DNA of 18,523 nucleotides from Negativicutes bacterium (lineage in GTDB: Bacteria; Bacillota_C; Negativicutes; Acidaminococcales; Acidaminococcaceae): positions 1 through 18,523 of the forward strand of contig RZYP01000029.1 in NCBI GenBank assembly GCA_009930275.1. The letters run 5' to 3'. Positions 1 to 8,554 of this stretch are shown in pieces (the stretch's first letter is position 1; the number at the start of each line of letters is the position of its first letter). The translations under genes were made by a program, and so were the position numbers. The notes beneath the pieces were generated by a model. The model did no database searches. It was not told where the DNA came from and saw only the letters and a program-made list of their open reading frames with translations.

Positions 1-189
1 GAAGAACAACGTAAAGAAGAAGCTGACAAAGTCAAGATTGCGCAGGAAAAAGCTGCGGCAGCGGCTCAATTGGCACAAGAAGCTAAAGAACGTGCCGAGT
101 ATGCAGCCAAAGCAGCTGAAAAAGCTAAAGCAGAAGCGGATATAGCAGCGGATGCTGCTCAAAAAACTTATGAGAAACATGTGAAATAA
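1..189 (+). CDS. C-terminal fragment of an Ala/Lys/Glu-rich coiled-coil protein (5' truncated by the window)
   Basis: Reading frame 1 is open from the first base to a TAA at 187-189 and gives the last 62 residues of a protein that starts outside the window. The visible part is almost entirely Ala, Lys, Glu and Gln with repeated EAK/AEKA-type blocks and no Pro or Gly, which predicts one long amphipathic helix or coiled coil. No catalytic motif is visible. Such tails occur in TolA-like, periplasmic-spanning or cell-surface proteins, but the family cannot be assigned from this piece. Low-complexity composition means homology searches with this fragment alone would be unreliable. The open frame, composition and stop make it very likely to be real coding sequence. 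Confidence 0.75.
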   Translation, partial: EEQRKEEADKVKIAQEKAAAAAQLAQEAKERAEYAAKAAEKAKAEADIAADAAQKTYEKHVK

Positions 190-218
190 TAGGTACTGTT
201 GCTTAGCGTGTTATACTT

Positions 219-258
219 AATACAGGCGTGCTCTGCCGGCGGCAGACACGCTTGTATT
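219..258 (+). terminator. Long hairpin between the truncated gene and the secreted-protein gene
   Basis: An outer 9-bp stem (222-230 with 247-255, one G-U pair) continues into an inner 6-bp stem (232-237 with 241-246) with a one-base bulge and a 3-base GGC loop. Two or three A-T pairs extend the base. The downstream tract is only TATTTG, so it is a weak intrinsic terminator at best. It may instead be a stability hairpin in the leader of the next gene. A possible extended -10 (TGTTATACT, 209-217) lies just upstream and would place the hairpin at the 5' end of that transcript. Confidence 0.45.
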
Positions 259-285
259 TGCAAGCAGACATAGGAGGATGAGTTC

Positions 286-714
286 ATGAAAAAAATTGTA
301 TTGTTATTATCACTGGTTTTTGCTATCAGCTTCAGCGCAGTTTGTGCAGCAGCTAGTAATGCGAGTATTTTGGGCAATGAAGAAAAGGCAGTTGAAAAGT
401 TTTTAGCTGTCTTGTACAAAAATAATGGTACATACGAAGAGTTTGCTCCGAATTTAACTCCGGGTTTGCAAAAAAAGATTGATGATGCTGCTTTACAGCA
501 ATTGCGCAGTCAGGTTACGGATAACTTTGGAACCTTGAAAGAGAAGAAATTAGTTACTCTTGAAAAATTTGATCAAGGCGATCGTGTCACTTATTTGGCT
601 GGTTTTTCCAAAACCCAAGTTGTGAAAATGGTTTTTGCTTTTGATGTGAAAGGTGAAAAACCATTAATCACTGATTTTGTTTTTGCTCCGGTCGAAATCA
701 AGAAAGCTGAATAA
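286..714 (+). CDS. Small secreted protein, possibly DUF3887/DUF4019-like
   Basis: The 142-residue protein begins with a classical Sec signal peptide: MKK, a hydrophobic run to about residue 18, then an AVCAAAS region that would be cut by signal peptidase I near residues 22-24. The mature part is about 118 residues, predicted alpha+beta, with no further membrane segment and no obvious catalytic motif. An early helical segment containing EKFLAVLY, followed by LQQL..QVTDNFGTLKEKK and then alternating strands (VTYLAGF, VKMVFAFDV, ITDFVFAPV), resembles the small export-linked DUF3887/DUF4019 fold, but this is a pattern impression only. The start is supported by AGGAGG at 273-278 with good spacing. 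It stands alone between a hairpin and a strong terminator, so it is probably monocistronic. Function unknown. Confidence 0.85.
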   Translation: MKKIVLLLSLVFAISFSAVCAAASNASILGNEEKAVEKFLAVLYKNNGTYEEFAPNLTPGLQKKIDDAALQQLRSQVTDNFGTLKEKKLVTLEKFDQGDRVTYLAGFSKTQVVKMVFAFDVKGEKPLITDFVFAPVEIKKAE

Positions 715-740
715 CTGCAAAATACAAGGCAATCAAATTA

Positions 741-772
741 GTCCCCGCTGATAAAAAGGCGGGGCTTTTCTT
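741..772 (+). terminator. Rho-independent terminator after the secreted-protein gene
   Basis: A six-pair GC stem CCCCGC (743-748) / GCGGGG (759-764) with an A-rich 10-base loop is followed by a CTTTTCTT tract. It lies 27 bases after the stop codon at 714. Confidence 0.85.
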
Positions 773-795
773 ATATAAAGAAAGGGCTGCAAAAA

Positions 796-821
796 GTCCC
801 GCGGGGACGGTGACATGCGTC
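796..821. repeat. Short REP-like palindromic element
   Basis: GTCCC-GCG-GGGAC (796-808) is a perfect 5-bp palindrome. It is followed by a second small dyad GACG (806-809) / CGTC (818-821). The GGGGACGGTGAC core resembles REP-type elements mobilised by RAYT (Y1-type) transposases in Bacillota. No second complete copy and no transposase is present in this window, so the assignment is tentative. Confidence 0.3.
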
Positions 822-879
822 AAAGCAAGGAATGATGCGGATTTGCTAAAAAAATAAATGTATGCAAAAAGAGAAATTT

Positions 880-888
880 TGATATAAT
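880..888 (+). promoter_or_regulatory. Extended -10 promoter for the Na/Pi symporter gene
   Basis: TGATATAAT (880-888) combines a perfect TATAAT -10 with an upstream TG dinucleotide. No good -35 lies 16-18 bases upstream, as is usual for extended -10 promoters. Transcription would start near 895, about 27 bases before the ATG. Confidence 0.65.
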
Positions 889-921
889 ACTTATGCTAAT
901 AAAAAATAATGGGGGCTCACA

Positions 922-2529
922 ATGCATCTTTACTTTTTTGCTTTTCTTGGAGGACTCGCTCTTTTCCTATACGGTATGCAGCTTATGGGAGAAGGGCTGC
1001 AAAAAGCCGCGGGACACAAACTGGAAAAAATTCTGGAGGTCTTAACCGGCCGGATTATATACGGAGTTCTTTTGGGCGCAGGCGTAACCGCAGTATTACA
1101 GTCCAGCAGTGCGACTACAGTTATGACGGTAGGCATGGTCAATGCCGGTCTGATGACGCTGAAACAGGCTTTTGGCATTATTATGGGCGCAAATATAGGT
1201 ACAACTATGACTGCACAGCTCATTGCTTTCAAGTTAACCGACGGTGTAACATTGATCATTGCATTAGGCTTTGCCTTAAGCTTTATCGCCACAGGAAAGA
1301 AATTCAGGTACACCGGACAAATATTGTTTGGTTTCGGCCTGTTGATGCTCGGCATGGGTATGATGGGAGACGCTGTGTCTCCGTTGCGCAAATATCAAGG
1401 ATTTGTTGATTTCATCCAAACCTTTGGTGAACACCCAATACTCGGTCTCTTAGCTGGAGCTTTGATGACCTGCCTGATACAATCAAGCAGCGCCACGATT
1501 GGTATTTTAATGGCCATGGCCAGCCAGGGGCTGATACCGCTGGAGGGAGCAATACCTGTTTTGCTGGGCGACAATATCGGCACCTGCATTACGGCAGTTC
1601 TCGCTTCGTTGAGAGCTAATAAGACTGCTAAAAGAGTTGCTACTTCCCATGTTCTCTTTAATCTTATCGGCAGCGTAATTTTTGTAATATTTATGGATTT
1701 TTTCATAAAATTAGTTTTGCTTGTTTCACCAGAAGGTGCTGTTCCGCGGCAAATTGCCAATGCCCATACGGCCTTCAACTTGCTTAACACATTGCTTTTC
1801 CTGCCCTTTGCGGCGAAGTTTATTGATTTTGTGAAGCTGATATTGCCAGGCGATGGCGGCGTTATTTCGCGCAAGCCTGTTTATTTGGATGTTAATATGC
1901 TTAACACCCCCGGTATAGCGATGGCGCTGGCTAAAAAAGAGGTTATCCGCATGGGCGGTATGGCCTGGCATAATGTTGAGCTGGCGCTCGGCGCTATCGA
2001 CGACAAAGACAACAAAAAAATTACCTATGTTTTGGAACATGAACCGGTTATCGATAACCTGGAAGAAGAAGTGACAAAATACCTTACCCAGATGACGGAG
2101 CAGCAAATGAGTCCTGAATTGTCGGCTCTTCATACGGGCTTATTGCATGTCTGTAACGATATTGAACGTATCGGCGACCATGCGGAGACTATTGCCAAGA
2201 AAGTGCGTAACATGAAGGAAGACGGGATTGAGTTTTTTGTGGAAGCACAAGAGGAAATTAAGCATCTGAGCGCGCTTGTCCTGGATGCGAGCAGCAAGGC
2301 TTTGAAAGCTTTGGAAACTGATGACAGAGCTTTGGCAAGAGCTTCCCTGGCGGTTTCTCATGAAGTCAAATTGTACCAGAAGGAAATGCGCAAGAATCAT
2401 GTCACCCGCCTTAGCAACAAGATATGCAACCCGGCTGCCGGTTTTGTAATGTTGGAGCTGCTAATTAATATGAAAAGGGTGTCTGATCATTCTAAAAACA
2501 TCAGCCAGCTGGTTTTAGGTGAATTTTAA
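922..2529 (+). CDS. Na+/phosphate cotransporter (NptA/YjbB-type) with C-terminal PhoU-like domain
   Basis: The 535-residue protein matches the bacterial Na/Pi-cotransporter II family, which imports (or in YjbB exports) inorganic phosphate across the cytoplasmic membrane. The two inverted family repeats are visible: QSSSAT at residues 60-65 with GANIGTT at 89-95, and QSSSAT at 187-192 with GDNIGTC at 216-222. About eight to ten hydrophobic segments fill residues 1 to about 310. Residues from about 340 to 535 are soluble and helical, with an ERIGDHAE-type motif and repeated acidic helices typical of the PhoU-like domain fused to this family. The start has GGGGG (911-915) six bases upstream. An overlapping frame from 909 is not real. 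No PhoB-type box was recognised upstream. There is no terminator before the tRNA promoter, so its transcript may run through the tRNA to the terminator at 2678-2713. Confidence 0.95.
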   Translation: MHLYFFAFLGGLALFLYGMQLMGEGLQKAAGHKLEKILEVLTGRIIYGVLLGAGVTAVLQSSSATTVMTVGMVNAGLMTLKQAFGIIMGANIGTTMTAQLIAFKLTDGVTLIIALGFALSFIATGKKFRYTGQILFGFGLLMLGMGMMGDAVSPLRKYQGFVDFIQTFGEHPILGLLAGALMTCLIQSSSATIGILMAMASQGLIPLEGAIPVLLGDNIGTCITAVLASLRANKTAKRVATSHVLFNLIGSVIFVIFMDFFIKLVLLVSPEGAVPRQIANAHTAFNLLNTLLFLPFAAKFIDFVKLILPGDGGVISRKPVYLDVNMLNTPGIAMALAKKEVIRMGGMAWHNVELALGAIDDKDNKKITYVLEHEPVIDNLEEEVTKYLTQMTEQQMSPELSALHTGLLHVCNDIERIGDHAETIAKKVRNMKEDGIEFFVEAQEEIKHLSALVLDASSKALKALETDDRALARASLAVSHEVKLYQKEMRKNHVTRLSNKICNPAAGFVMLELLINMKRVSDHSKNISQLVLGEF

Positions 2530-2539
2530 TTATTAAGTG

Positions 2540-2568
2540 TTGACAAATGTTTTGTTATATCTTAAAAT
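2540..2568 (+). promoter_or_regulatory. Promoter of tRNA-Gly
   Basis: A consensus -35 TTGACA (2540-2545), a 17-bp spacer and -10 TAAAAT (2563-2568) lie 23 bases before the tRNA. This is one of the best promoters in the window, as expected for a stable RNA gene. Confidence 0.85.
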
Positions 2569-2591
2569 AATCTACGTTGTCAGTGCCAATT

Positions 2592-2666
2592 GCGGAAATA
2601 GCTCAGCGGTAGAGCACCGCCTTGCCAAGGCGGGGGTCGCGAGTTCGAATCTCGTTTTCCGCTCCA
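2592..2666 (+). tRNA. tRNA-Gly (anticodon GCC)
   Basis: The acceptor stem GCGGAAA (2592-2598) pairs perfectly with TTTCCGC (2656-2662). The discriminator is T2663 and CCA is encoded at 2664-2666. The D arm contains the AGCTCAGCGGTAGAGC pattern. The anticodon stem CCGCC (2617-2621) / GGCGG (2629-2633) closes a TTGCCAA loop with anticodon GCC at 2624-2626, which reads GGC and GGU. The T arm has the GAGTTCGAATCTC signature. All features of a functional tRNA are present. Confidence 0.97.
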
Positions 2667-2677
2667 ACTGGTAATTC

Positions 2678-2713
2678 AGGCTTCCTTATTTTAGGAAGCC
2701 TTTTTGTTTTTTT
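2678..2713 (+). terminator. Rho-independent terminator of tRNA-Gly
   Basis: AGGCTTCCT (2678-2686) and AGGAAGCCT (2693-2701) form a perfect 9-bp stem with a 6-base loop, followed by a long T-rich tail to 2713. Confidence 0.93.
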
Positions 2714-2747
2714 ATGCCAGTTAAACGCCATGCCTGGCATAATGGCG
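2714..2747. repeat. Two overlapping, mutually exclusive inverted repeats
   Basis: ATGCCAG (2714-2720) pairs with CTGGCAT (2734-2740), and CGCCAT (2726-2731) pairs with ATGGCG (2742-2747). The two stems interleave, so only one can form at a time in a single strand. They lie between the tRNA terminator and the tig promoter, upstream of the likely tig start site. They could be a protein-binding dyad or chance. Confidence 0.4.
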
Positions 2748-2761
2748 AGGCGGCGTATGCC

Positions 2762-2790
2762 TTGTCAAAGATATGACTTTGTGGTATGAT
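2762..2790 (+). promoter_or_regulatory. Promoter of tig (-clpP-clpX)
   Basis: TTGTCA (2762-2767), 17-bp spacer, TATGAT (2785-2790), with an extra TG at 2782-2783 giving an extended -10. It predicts a 5' leader of about 95 bases before tig. No CIRCE (HrcA) or tandem CtsR heptamer was found here, so a heat-shock repressor of those types is not evident. Confidence 0.8.
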
Positions 2791-2892
2791 ACTATGAGCG
2801 GTTTTTATAATGACTTACTAAAAACATGCTGAATTTTCAGTCACAAGATGATAAACGAATAAATCGACATATTATTAAGGAGGCTTTTTTAA

Positions 2893-4176
2893 ATGAATGT
2901 ATCTGTAGAAAGAGTAGCAAATGAAGCAACTATCACAATCCAATTACCGGCAGCGGAAGTAAATAAGGGTTTTGCCAAGGCAGTGCAGAAAATTGCAGCA
3001 CAGGTTAATATTCCTGGTTTTCGCAAAGGCAAGGCTCCTCGCAATATTTTGGAATTGCATGTTGGCAAAGAAGCTATAAAACAAGAGGCTTTTGAAATCA
3101 TTGCTAACGATTGTTACCGTAAAGCTATGGCGGATGAAAAAATGATTCCTGTCAGCGATCCGGCTGTTAAAGAATCTAAATTCGAAGAAAACAGCGATAT
3201 GGAACTAGTTTTGACCATTACATTGAAACCAGAACCAAAATTAGGCGAATACAAAGGCCTTGCTGTTGAAAAGAAAGAAGCAGTAGTTACAGACGAGCAA
3301 GTCGATGCTGCAGTTGAAGAACTTCGCAAACGCGGAGCTAAAATGGTAATTGCTCCTGATGCCGTTATTATGAAAGGCGATTTTGCAATTATCGATTTCG
3401 CAGGCACTGTTGATGGCGAACCGTTCAGCGGCGGCGAAGGTAAAGGCTATCCGTTGGAAGTAGGTTCCGGCAGCTTCATTCCTGGTTTTGAGGAACAATT
3501 AATCGGCTTGAAAGCCGGAGATTCAACTGATGTTGACGTAACCTTCCCTGAAGAGTATTTTGTCAAAGAACTCGCTGGCAAAGAAGCTGTTTTCAAAGTC
3601 AACGTACAAGATGTTAAGCGCAAAGAATTGCCGGAACTTAATGACGAATTCGTTGCTGCCAGCAGCAGTTTCAAAACTGTTGAAGAATTGAAAGCAGATT
3701 ACAGAGAAAAAATGCAAAAACATGCAGAAGAGCAAGCAGAAACTGATTACGAGCGTGCTCTTATTCAAACTGCTGTTGCCAATGCAGAACTTGAAGTACC
3801 GGAAATTATGGTTGAAGATCGTATCAGCCAAATGGTTGACGAACTGAAAATGAACCTGGAAAACCGCAAAATGAACCTCGATGCCTATCTTAAATATACC
3901 GGTATGGATATGGAAAAACTTCGTGAAAACTACAAGGCAACCGCTCTTGAGAATGTTAAGACCGATTTGATTCTTGATGCCATAGCTAAAGCTGAGAACA
4001 TTCAGGTTGGTATGGAAGATGTTGATGCTGAATTGGCAAACATTGCTTCCCAAAACGGTGCCGATGTTGAAGAAGTTAAGAAGATTATTGCTTCCAACGG
4101 CAATATGGGCCTTCTGCTTGCAAATATTCTGCGTCGTAAAGCAGCTCACGTTGTTATTGATGGGGCAGCAAAATAA
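2893..4176 (+). CDS. tig: Trigger factor, ribosome-associated chaperone and peptidyl-prolyl isomerase
   Basis: A full-length trigger factor of 427 residues. The N-terminal ribosome-docking domain carries the signature GFRKGKAP at residues 42-49, the loop that contacts ribosomal protein L23 at the exit tunnel. An FKBP-type PPIase domain spans about residues 155-245 (GDFAIIDFAG, then the PLEVGSGSFIPGFEEQL block). The remainder is the helical, charged C-terminal chaperone cradle. The protein binds nascent chains as they leave the ribosome. The start is fixed by AAGGAGG at 2877-2883. The gene is followed after 32 bases by clpP with no terminator between, so folding and degradation factors are probably co-transcribed, as in many bacteria. 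Confidence 0.98.
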   Translation: MNVSVERVANEATITIQLPAAEVNKGFAKAVQKIAAQVNIPGFRKGKAPRNILELHVGKEAIKQEAFEIIANDCYRKAMADEKMIPVSDPAVKESKFEENSDMELVLTITLKPEPKLGEYKGLAVEKKEAVVTDEQVDAAVEELRKRGAKMVIAPDAVIMKGDFAIIDFAGTVDGEPFSGGEGKGYPLEVGSGSFIPGFEEQLIGLKAGDSTDVDVTFPEEYFVKELAGKEAVFKVNVQDVKRKELPELNDEFVAASSSFKTVEELKADYREKMQKHAEEQAETDYERALIQTAVANAELEVPEIMVEDRISQMVDELKMNLENRKMNLDAYLKYTGMDMEKLRENYKATALENVKTDLILDAIAKAENIQVGMEDVDAELANIASQNGADVEEVKKIIASNGNMGLLLANILRRKAAHVVIDGAAK

Positions 4177-4208
4177 TTTTGCACCAAATAATTAAAGGGG
4201 TGTGATTA

Positions 4209-4805
4209 ATGATGAATTTTGTGCCTATCGTTGTCGAACAATCCAGTAGGGGTGAGCGTTCCTATGACATTTATTCCCGCTTGTTGAAAGACAGAATTAT
4301 TTTCGTAACAGGAACAATTGATGATAACATGGCAAATCTTATCATTGCGCAGCTTTTGTTTTTGGAGGCAGAGGATCCGAACAAGGACATACACCTGTAC
4401 ATTAACAGCCCTGGCGGCAGTGTAAGTGCGGGTATGGCAATTTACGATACTATGCAGTATATAAAACCTGATGTATCTACTATTTGCATGGGTATGGCTG
4501 CCAGCATGGCTTCTGTGATTCTGGCTGCAGGAACTAAGGGCAAAAGGTTTACTCTGCCTTATGCACGCGTAATGATACACCAGCCATTGGGAGGCGCCCA
4601 AGGCCAGGCTACCGAGATTGAAATCCATGCTCGGGAGATTCTGCGTATCCGTGATGAAATGAATAACATCATGTCCAAACATACGGGGCAACCAAAGGAA
4701 AAAATACAAATAGATACAGAGCGCGATTATTATCTTACGGCTGAAGAAGCCAAGACCTATGGCTTGGTTGATGAAATACTCATCCGCAAAGCTGCAAAGG
4801 CTTGA
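4209..4805 (+). CDS. clpP: ATP-dependent Clp protease proteolytic subunit
   Basis: The 198-residue protein is a serine peptidase of family S14 that assembles into a double heptameric barrel and degrades substrates fed by ClpX or other Clp ATPases. The catalytic triad can be read as Ser99 in GMAASMAS, His124 in MIHQPLGG and Asp173 in TERDYYLT. The oxyanion-strand motif INSPGGSV is at residues 65-72. Length is normal for the family. Two adjacent ATGs (4209 and 4212) are possible starts; AAAGGGG at 4194-4200 fits either. A short N-terminal propeptide may be removed on assembly. It sits between tig and clpX, the classic proteobacterial-type order, whereas Bacillus keeps clpP elsewhere. Confidence 0.98.
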   Translation: MMNFVPIVVEQSSRGERSYDIYSRLLKDRIIFVTGTIDDNMANLIIAQLLFLEAEDPNKDIHLYINSPGGSVSAGMAIYDTMQYIKPDVSTICMGMAASMASVILAAGTKGKRFTLPYARVMIHQPLGGAQGQATEIEIHAREILRIRDEMNNIMSKHTGQPKEKIQIDTERDYYLTAEEAKTYGLVDEILIRKAAKA

Positions 4806-4843
4806 GCGTAGGATAAAATATAGATACGCAAGGAGTAATAGAT

Positions 4844-6103
4844 ATGAATTTTGGCGATGGGAACGATAACAGCTATACCTGTTCTTTCTGTGGTAAAAAG
4901 CAGGGTCAAGTGCGCAAGCTTGTTGCGGGCCACAACGTCTTTATCTGTGACGAGTGCATCGAAGTCTGCAATGAAATGCTGGCGGAAGAGTTTAGCACAC
5001 AGCCACAGGCTTTAAACGGAGACCTGCCAAAACCTCAGGAAATAAAGTCTATTCTAGACCAGTATGTCATTGGTCAGGATGAAGCAAAAAAAACGCTGGC
5101 GGTGGCCGTTTATAACCATTACAAGCGCATTAATTATGAGGCGCAACATAAGAATGAAGATGTTGAATTACAAAAATCGAACATTTTGATGCTGGGTCCC
5201 ACAGGCAGCGGTAAAACGCTGCTTGCCCAAACCTTGGCTAAAATATTGGACGTCCCGTTTGCAATTGCCGATGCAACGGCTTTGACCGAGGCTGGCTATG
5301 TTGGCGAGGATGTTGAAAACATTCTGCTCAGATTGATTCAAAACGCTGATTTCGATATCGAACGAGCTGAACGCGGTATTATTTATATTGATGAGATAGA
5401 TAAGATTTCACGTAAGTCTGAAAATCCATCGATAACCAGGGATGTTTCTGGTGAAGGCGTACAGCAAGCTCTCTTGAAAATCCTGGAAGGAACTGTTGCC
5501 AGCGTGCCACCGCAGGGAGGACGCAAACATCCGCACCAGGAATTTATTCAGATTGATACGACAAATATCCTCTTTATCTGTGGCGGCGCTTTTGCCGGTC
5601 TGGAAAATATCATAGGCGCGCGTATCGGTAAAAAGAGCATGGGTTTTGGCGCGGAAATCAAAACAAAAGAAGAACAAAAAATTGATTCCTTGCTGAAAAA
5701 GGTACTCCCGGAAGACCTTATGAAGTTCGGACTTATTCCAGAGTTTGCAGGTCGTCTGCCGGTTGTGGTAACGCTTGATTCACTTGATGAAGATGCGTTG
5801 ATCCGCATTTTAAAAGAGCCGAAAAATGCTCTAATCAAGCAGTATGAGCATTTCCTGGGCATGGATAATGTTGAACTGGTCTTTGAAGAGGGAGCCTTGA
5901 AGGCAATCGCGCAGGAAGCTATGAAACGTAGTGCCGGTGCACGTGGTCTTAGGGCCATTATTGAAAGTATTATGAGGGATGTTATGTATGACGTGCCTTC
6001 CCGGGAAGATGTAAAAAAATGCATTGTTACCGAAGAAGTCGTCAGGGAGCATAAGCCGCCTATGTTGGTTTTGGAAGAAAAGAAGACGGATTCCGCATCC
6101 TAA
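4844..6103 (+). CDS. clpX: ClpX, AAA+ unfoldase of the ClpXP protease
   Basis: A 419-residue ClpX with every family landmark. The N-terminal Zn-binding dimer domain has Cys13/Cys16 and Cys35/Cys38. Walker A GPTGSGKT is at 118-125, the GYVG pore loop at 151-154, and Walker B with Asp183-Glu184 (IDEIDK). The RKH loop follows (GGRKHPHQ). The ClpP-docking loop reads MGF (in [10 protein letters not shown]) rather than the more usual IGF. The C-terminal small domain ends in a Lys/Glu-rich tail. The hexamer unfolds tagged proteins and threads them into ClpP, encoded 38 bases upstream. AAGGAG at 4830-4835 sets the start. A strong terminator immediately follows, closing the tig-clpP-clpX transcript. 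Confidence 0.98.
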   Translation: MNFGDGNDNSYTCSFCGKKQGQVRKLVAGHNVFICDECIEVCNEMLAEEFSTQPQALNGDLPKPQEIKSILDQYVIGQDEAKKTLAVAVYNHYKRINYEAQHKNEDVELQKSNILMLGPTGSGKTLLAQTLAKILDVPFAIADATALTEAGYVGEDVENILLRLIQNADFDIERAERGIIYIDEIDKISRKSENPSITRDVSGEGVQQALLKILEGTVASVPPQGGRKHPHQEFIQIDTTNILFICGGAFAGLENIIGARIGKKSMGFGAEIKTKEEQKIDSLLKKVLPEDLMKFGLIPEFAGRLPVVVTLDSLDEDALIRILKEPKNALIKQYEHFLGMDNVELVFEEGALKAIAQEAMKRSAGARGLRAIIESIMRDVMYDVPSREDVKKCIVTEEVVREHKPPMLVLEEKKTDSAS

Positions 6104-6108
6104 AGGAA

Positions 6109-6146
6109 TGAAGGGGAAAGGGGCGTAGAGCTCTTTTCCCCTTTTT
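6109..6146 (+). terminator. Rho-independent terminator after clpX
   Basis: The left arm 6111-6123 (AAGGGGAAAGGGG) pairs with 6131-6143 (CTCTTTTCCCCTT) as a 13-bp stem with two G-U pairs and a 7-base loop, ending in a T run to 6146. It separates lon from the clpP-clpX transcript. Confidence 0.88.
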
Positions 6147-6155
6147 GGTTATTTA

Positions 6156-6164
6156 TGTTAAAAT
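6156..6164 (+). promoter_or_regulatory. Probable extended -10 promoter of lon
   Basis: TGTTAAAAT (6156-6164) is a TGn-extended -10 with no recognisable -35, because the terminator stem occupies that position. It would give a leader of about 70 bases. No CIRCE or CtsR site was seen nearby. Confidence 0.5.
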
Positions 6165-6240
6165 AGGAATAGCAGTACGAATATTTTATGAAGTTTTCAC
6201 ATTTTTCATATAGGTAGTTTCAGAACAAGGAGGGATAATT

Positions 6241-8553
6241 ATGGATGAAAACAAGGTAATTCCTTTATTGCCTTTACGTGGCATGTTGGTATTTCCGGGA
6301 ATGATTATAAATCTTGATGTGGGACGTGACCGCTCCATCAAGGCAGTAGAGTCTGCTATGGCAATCAACCGCAAAATATTGCTTGTTACTCAGCGCGAGG
6401 CTGGTACTATTGAGCCAAGTGAGAGTGATTTATTTACTTATGGCGTTATTGCCGAAATAAAACAATTGCTAAAATTGCCTAACGGCGCTTTACGAATTCT
6501 GGTTGAGGGCTTGTCGAGAGCCAAAATCGAAGCCGTACGTGATAATAAAGAAATTTATTTTGAAGCCGAAGTTCAGGAAATAGCGAGTATGATCGTTGAC
6601 AGCAACGAGGTGGAAGCACTTAAACGCATGCTGATCGAAACTTTTGAACAGTGGATTTTGGCCAGCAAGAAAATAACCAGCGAAGTTCTTTTGACTTTTA
6701 AGGACCAGCCTGACCCCGGCAGAATTGCGGATATGATTGCCGGTTATCTGACCATTGGTGTCGACGAAAAAGAAAGCGTGCTGGAAGCAATTGATGTCAA
6801 AGACCGCATGAATCTGCTTTATAGCTATCTTTGCAAGGAACTGGAAATAGCCAATATCGAGAAGAACATTTCTCAGCAGGTCCGCAAACAAATAGAGCAA
6901 AACCAGAGAGAATATTATTTGCGCGAGCAAATGAAGGCTATTAACAAGGAACTCGGCGAGGGCGACGAGCGTCAAGCCGAAGTCGATGAGTACAAGCGCG
7001 CCATGGCTGAGCTTGATATGCCTGAAGAGGTAGTAGAAAAGATTAAGAAGGAACTCGACCGCCTCTATAAAATGCCGCCGATGATGGCAGAAAGCGCCGT
7101 TATCAGGAGCTATCTGGATGCGTTGCTCAGTTTGCCCTGGAAGAAGTTTACTGAAGACAATTTTGATTTGAAGTTGGCCAAAAAGATTTTGAATGCGGAC
7201 CATTACGGCTTAGAGAAAGTCAAAAAACGCATTCTGGAATATCTTGCCGTCAGAGCCTTGACCAAGCAAATTAAGGGACCTATTCTCTGTCTTGTCGGAC
7301 CTCCAGGTGTAGGTAAGACTTCCCTGGCCCGTTCTATCGCCAAAGCGATCAACAGAAAATTCACGAGGATTTCTTTGGGCGGAGTGCGCGATGAGGCGGA
7401 AATTCGTGGGCATCGCCGTACTTATATTGGGGCTATGCCGGGACGTATCATTCACGGTATGCAGACTTGCGGCTGCGCCAACCCGGTGTTCCTGCTGGAC
7501 GAGGTAGACAAGATGAACGCCGACTTCAGGGGTGATCCGGCTTCGGCACTTCTGGAAGTTCTGGATCCTGAACAAAACGCCAATTTCAGCGATCACTATA
7601 TTGAGTTCCCCTTCGACCTTTCCAATGTCTTCTGGATTGTGACGGCTAATACCGTTGAAACAATTCCGCCTGCTCTTTTAGACAGGATGGAAGTTATCCA
7701 ATTGGCGAGCTACACGGATGACGAGAAAGCAAAAATAGCTGAACTGCATCTCATTCCGAAAGAAAGAGAGCTCCATGGATTGACGGAGAAAACCATCAGC
7801 TTTACGGATGAAGCCGTACATCGCATTATTCGTGATTATACGCGCGAAGCAGGGGTTCGTAATCTGGAGCGCAAGATAGCTGCCATCTGCAGGAAGGCCG
7901 CGCATCGCCTTGTGACAGAAAAGATTAAGAGTGTTCAGGTAAATGCCAAAACCCTGCATAATTTCCTTGGGCCAATTATTTTCCTCGAAAGCGATCTTAC
8001 GGCGAAGTCTGAGATTGGAATTTGTACCGGACTGGCCTGGACCAGCATAGGGGGCGAACTTCTGAAAGTTGAAGTAGCTGCTACCGCAGGCAAGGGAGGG
8101 CTTTTGCTGACAGGTCAATTGGGCGATGTCATGAAAGAATCTGCCCAGGCTGGTTATACATATATTCGCTCTCGTGCCAAAGAGCTTGGACTGGACGAGA
8201 AGTTCTATGAGAATACGGACGTTCATATCCATCTGCCGGAAGGAGCTATTCCTAAAGACGGGCCGTCTGCAGGCATTACCATGGTTACAGCTATGGTTTC
8301 TGCGTTAACGGGTAAACACATAAGAGCGGGTATAGCTATGACGGGCGAGATTACCCTATCTGGCAGAGTTCTGCCCGTAGGCGGCATTAAGGAAAAGATG
8401 CTGGCTGCAAATAGATATGGAGTTAAGAAAGTACTTCTACCAAAATTAAACATTCAGGACTTGGAAGAACTTCCTAAGAATGTGCGCAATGCAATTAGCT
8501 TCATTCCTGTCAGTCATATGGATGAAGTATTAAAATTAGCACTGGAGGATTAA
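6241..8553 (+). CDS. lon: ATP-dependent protease Lon (LonA type)
   Basis: The 770-residue protein is a soluble LonA protease that degrades misfolded and regulatory proteins in the cytoplasm. The N-terminal LON substrate-recognition domain begins at [14 protein letters not shown] (residues 8-21) and is followed by a long coiled-coil linker to about 270. The AAA+ module has Walker A GPPGVGKT at 353-360 and Walker B LLDEVDK with Asp420-Glu421. The peptidase domain carries the Ser-Lys dyad: Ser676 in DGPSAG and Lys719 in GGIKEK, matching Ser679/Lys722 of E. coli. There is no transmembrane segment, so it is not LonB. AAGGAGG (6227-6233) supports the start. ysxC begins one base after the lon stop, so the two are translationally close-coupled. 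Confidence 0.98.
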   Translation: MDENKVIPLLPLRGMLVFPGMIINLDVGRDRSIKAVESAMAINRKILLVTQREAGTIEPSESDLFTYGVIAEIKQLLKLPNGALRILVEGLSRAKIEAVRDNKEIYFEAEVQEIASMIVDSNEVEALKRMLIETFEQWILASKKITSEVLLTFKDQPDPGRIADMIAGYLTIGVDEKESVLEAIDVKDRMNLLYSYLCKELEIANIEKNISQQVRKQIEQNQREYYLREQMKAINKELGEGDERQAEVDEYKRAMAELDMPEEVVEKIKKELDRLYKMPPMMAESAVIRSYLDALLSLPWKKFTEDNFDLKLAKKILNADHYGLEKVKKRILEYLAVRALTKQIKGPILCLVGPPGVGKTSLARSIAKAINRKFTRISLGGVRDEAEIRGHRRTYIGAMPGRIIHGMQTCGCANPVFLLDEVDKMNADFRGDPASALLEVLDPEQNANFSDHYIEFPFDLSNVFWIVTANTVETIPPALLDRMEVIQLASYTDDEKAKIAELHLIPKERELHGLTEKTISFTDEAVHRIIRDYTREAGVRNLERKIAAICRKAAHRLVTEKIKSVQVNAKTLHNFLGPIIFLESDLTAKSEIGICTGLAWTSIGGELLKVEVAATAGKGGLLLTGQLGDVMKESAQAGYTYIRSRAKELGLDEKFYENTDVHIHLPEGAIPKDGPSAGITMVTAMVSALTGKHIRAGIAMTGEITLSGRVLPVGGIKEKMLAANRYGVKKVLLPKLNIQDLEELPKNVRNAISFIPVSHMDEVLKLALED

Positions 8554-8554
8554 G

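Noticed and set aside
909..1409. 166-codon + strand frame overlapping the Na/Pi gene
   Set aside because: It overlaps a clear full-length family protein in another frame, is rich in Arg/Cys without any motif, and has no ribosome binding site of its own.
2714..2892. CIRCE or CtsR heat-shock operator upstream of tig-clpP-clpX
   Set aside because: No TTAGCACTC-N9-GAGTGCTAA dyad and no tandem GGTCAAA heptamers were found in the tig, clpP or lon upstream regions.
6490..7203. 237-codon minus-strand frame inside lon
   Set aside because: It is antisense to the conserved coiled-coil linker of Lon; composition and absence of motifs mark it as a shadow.
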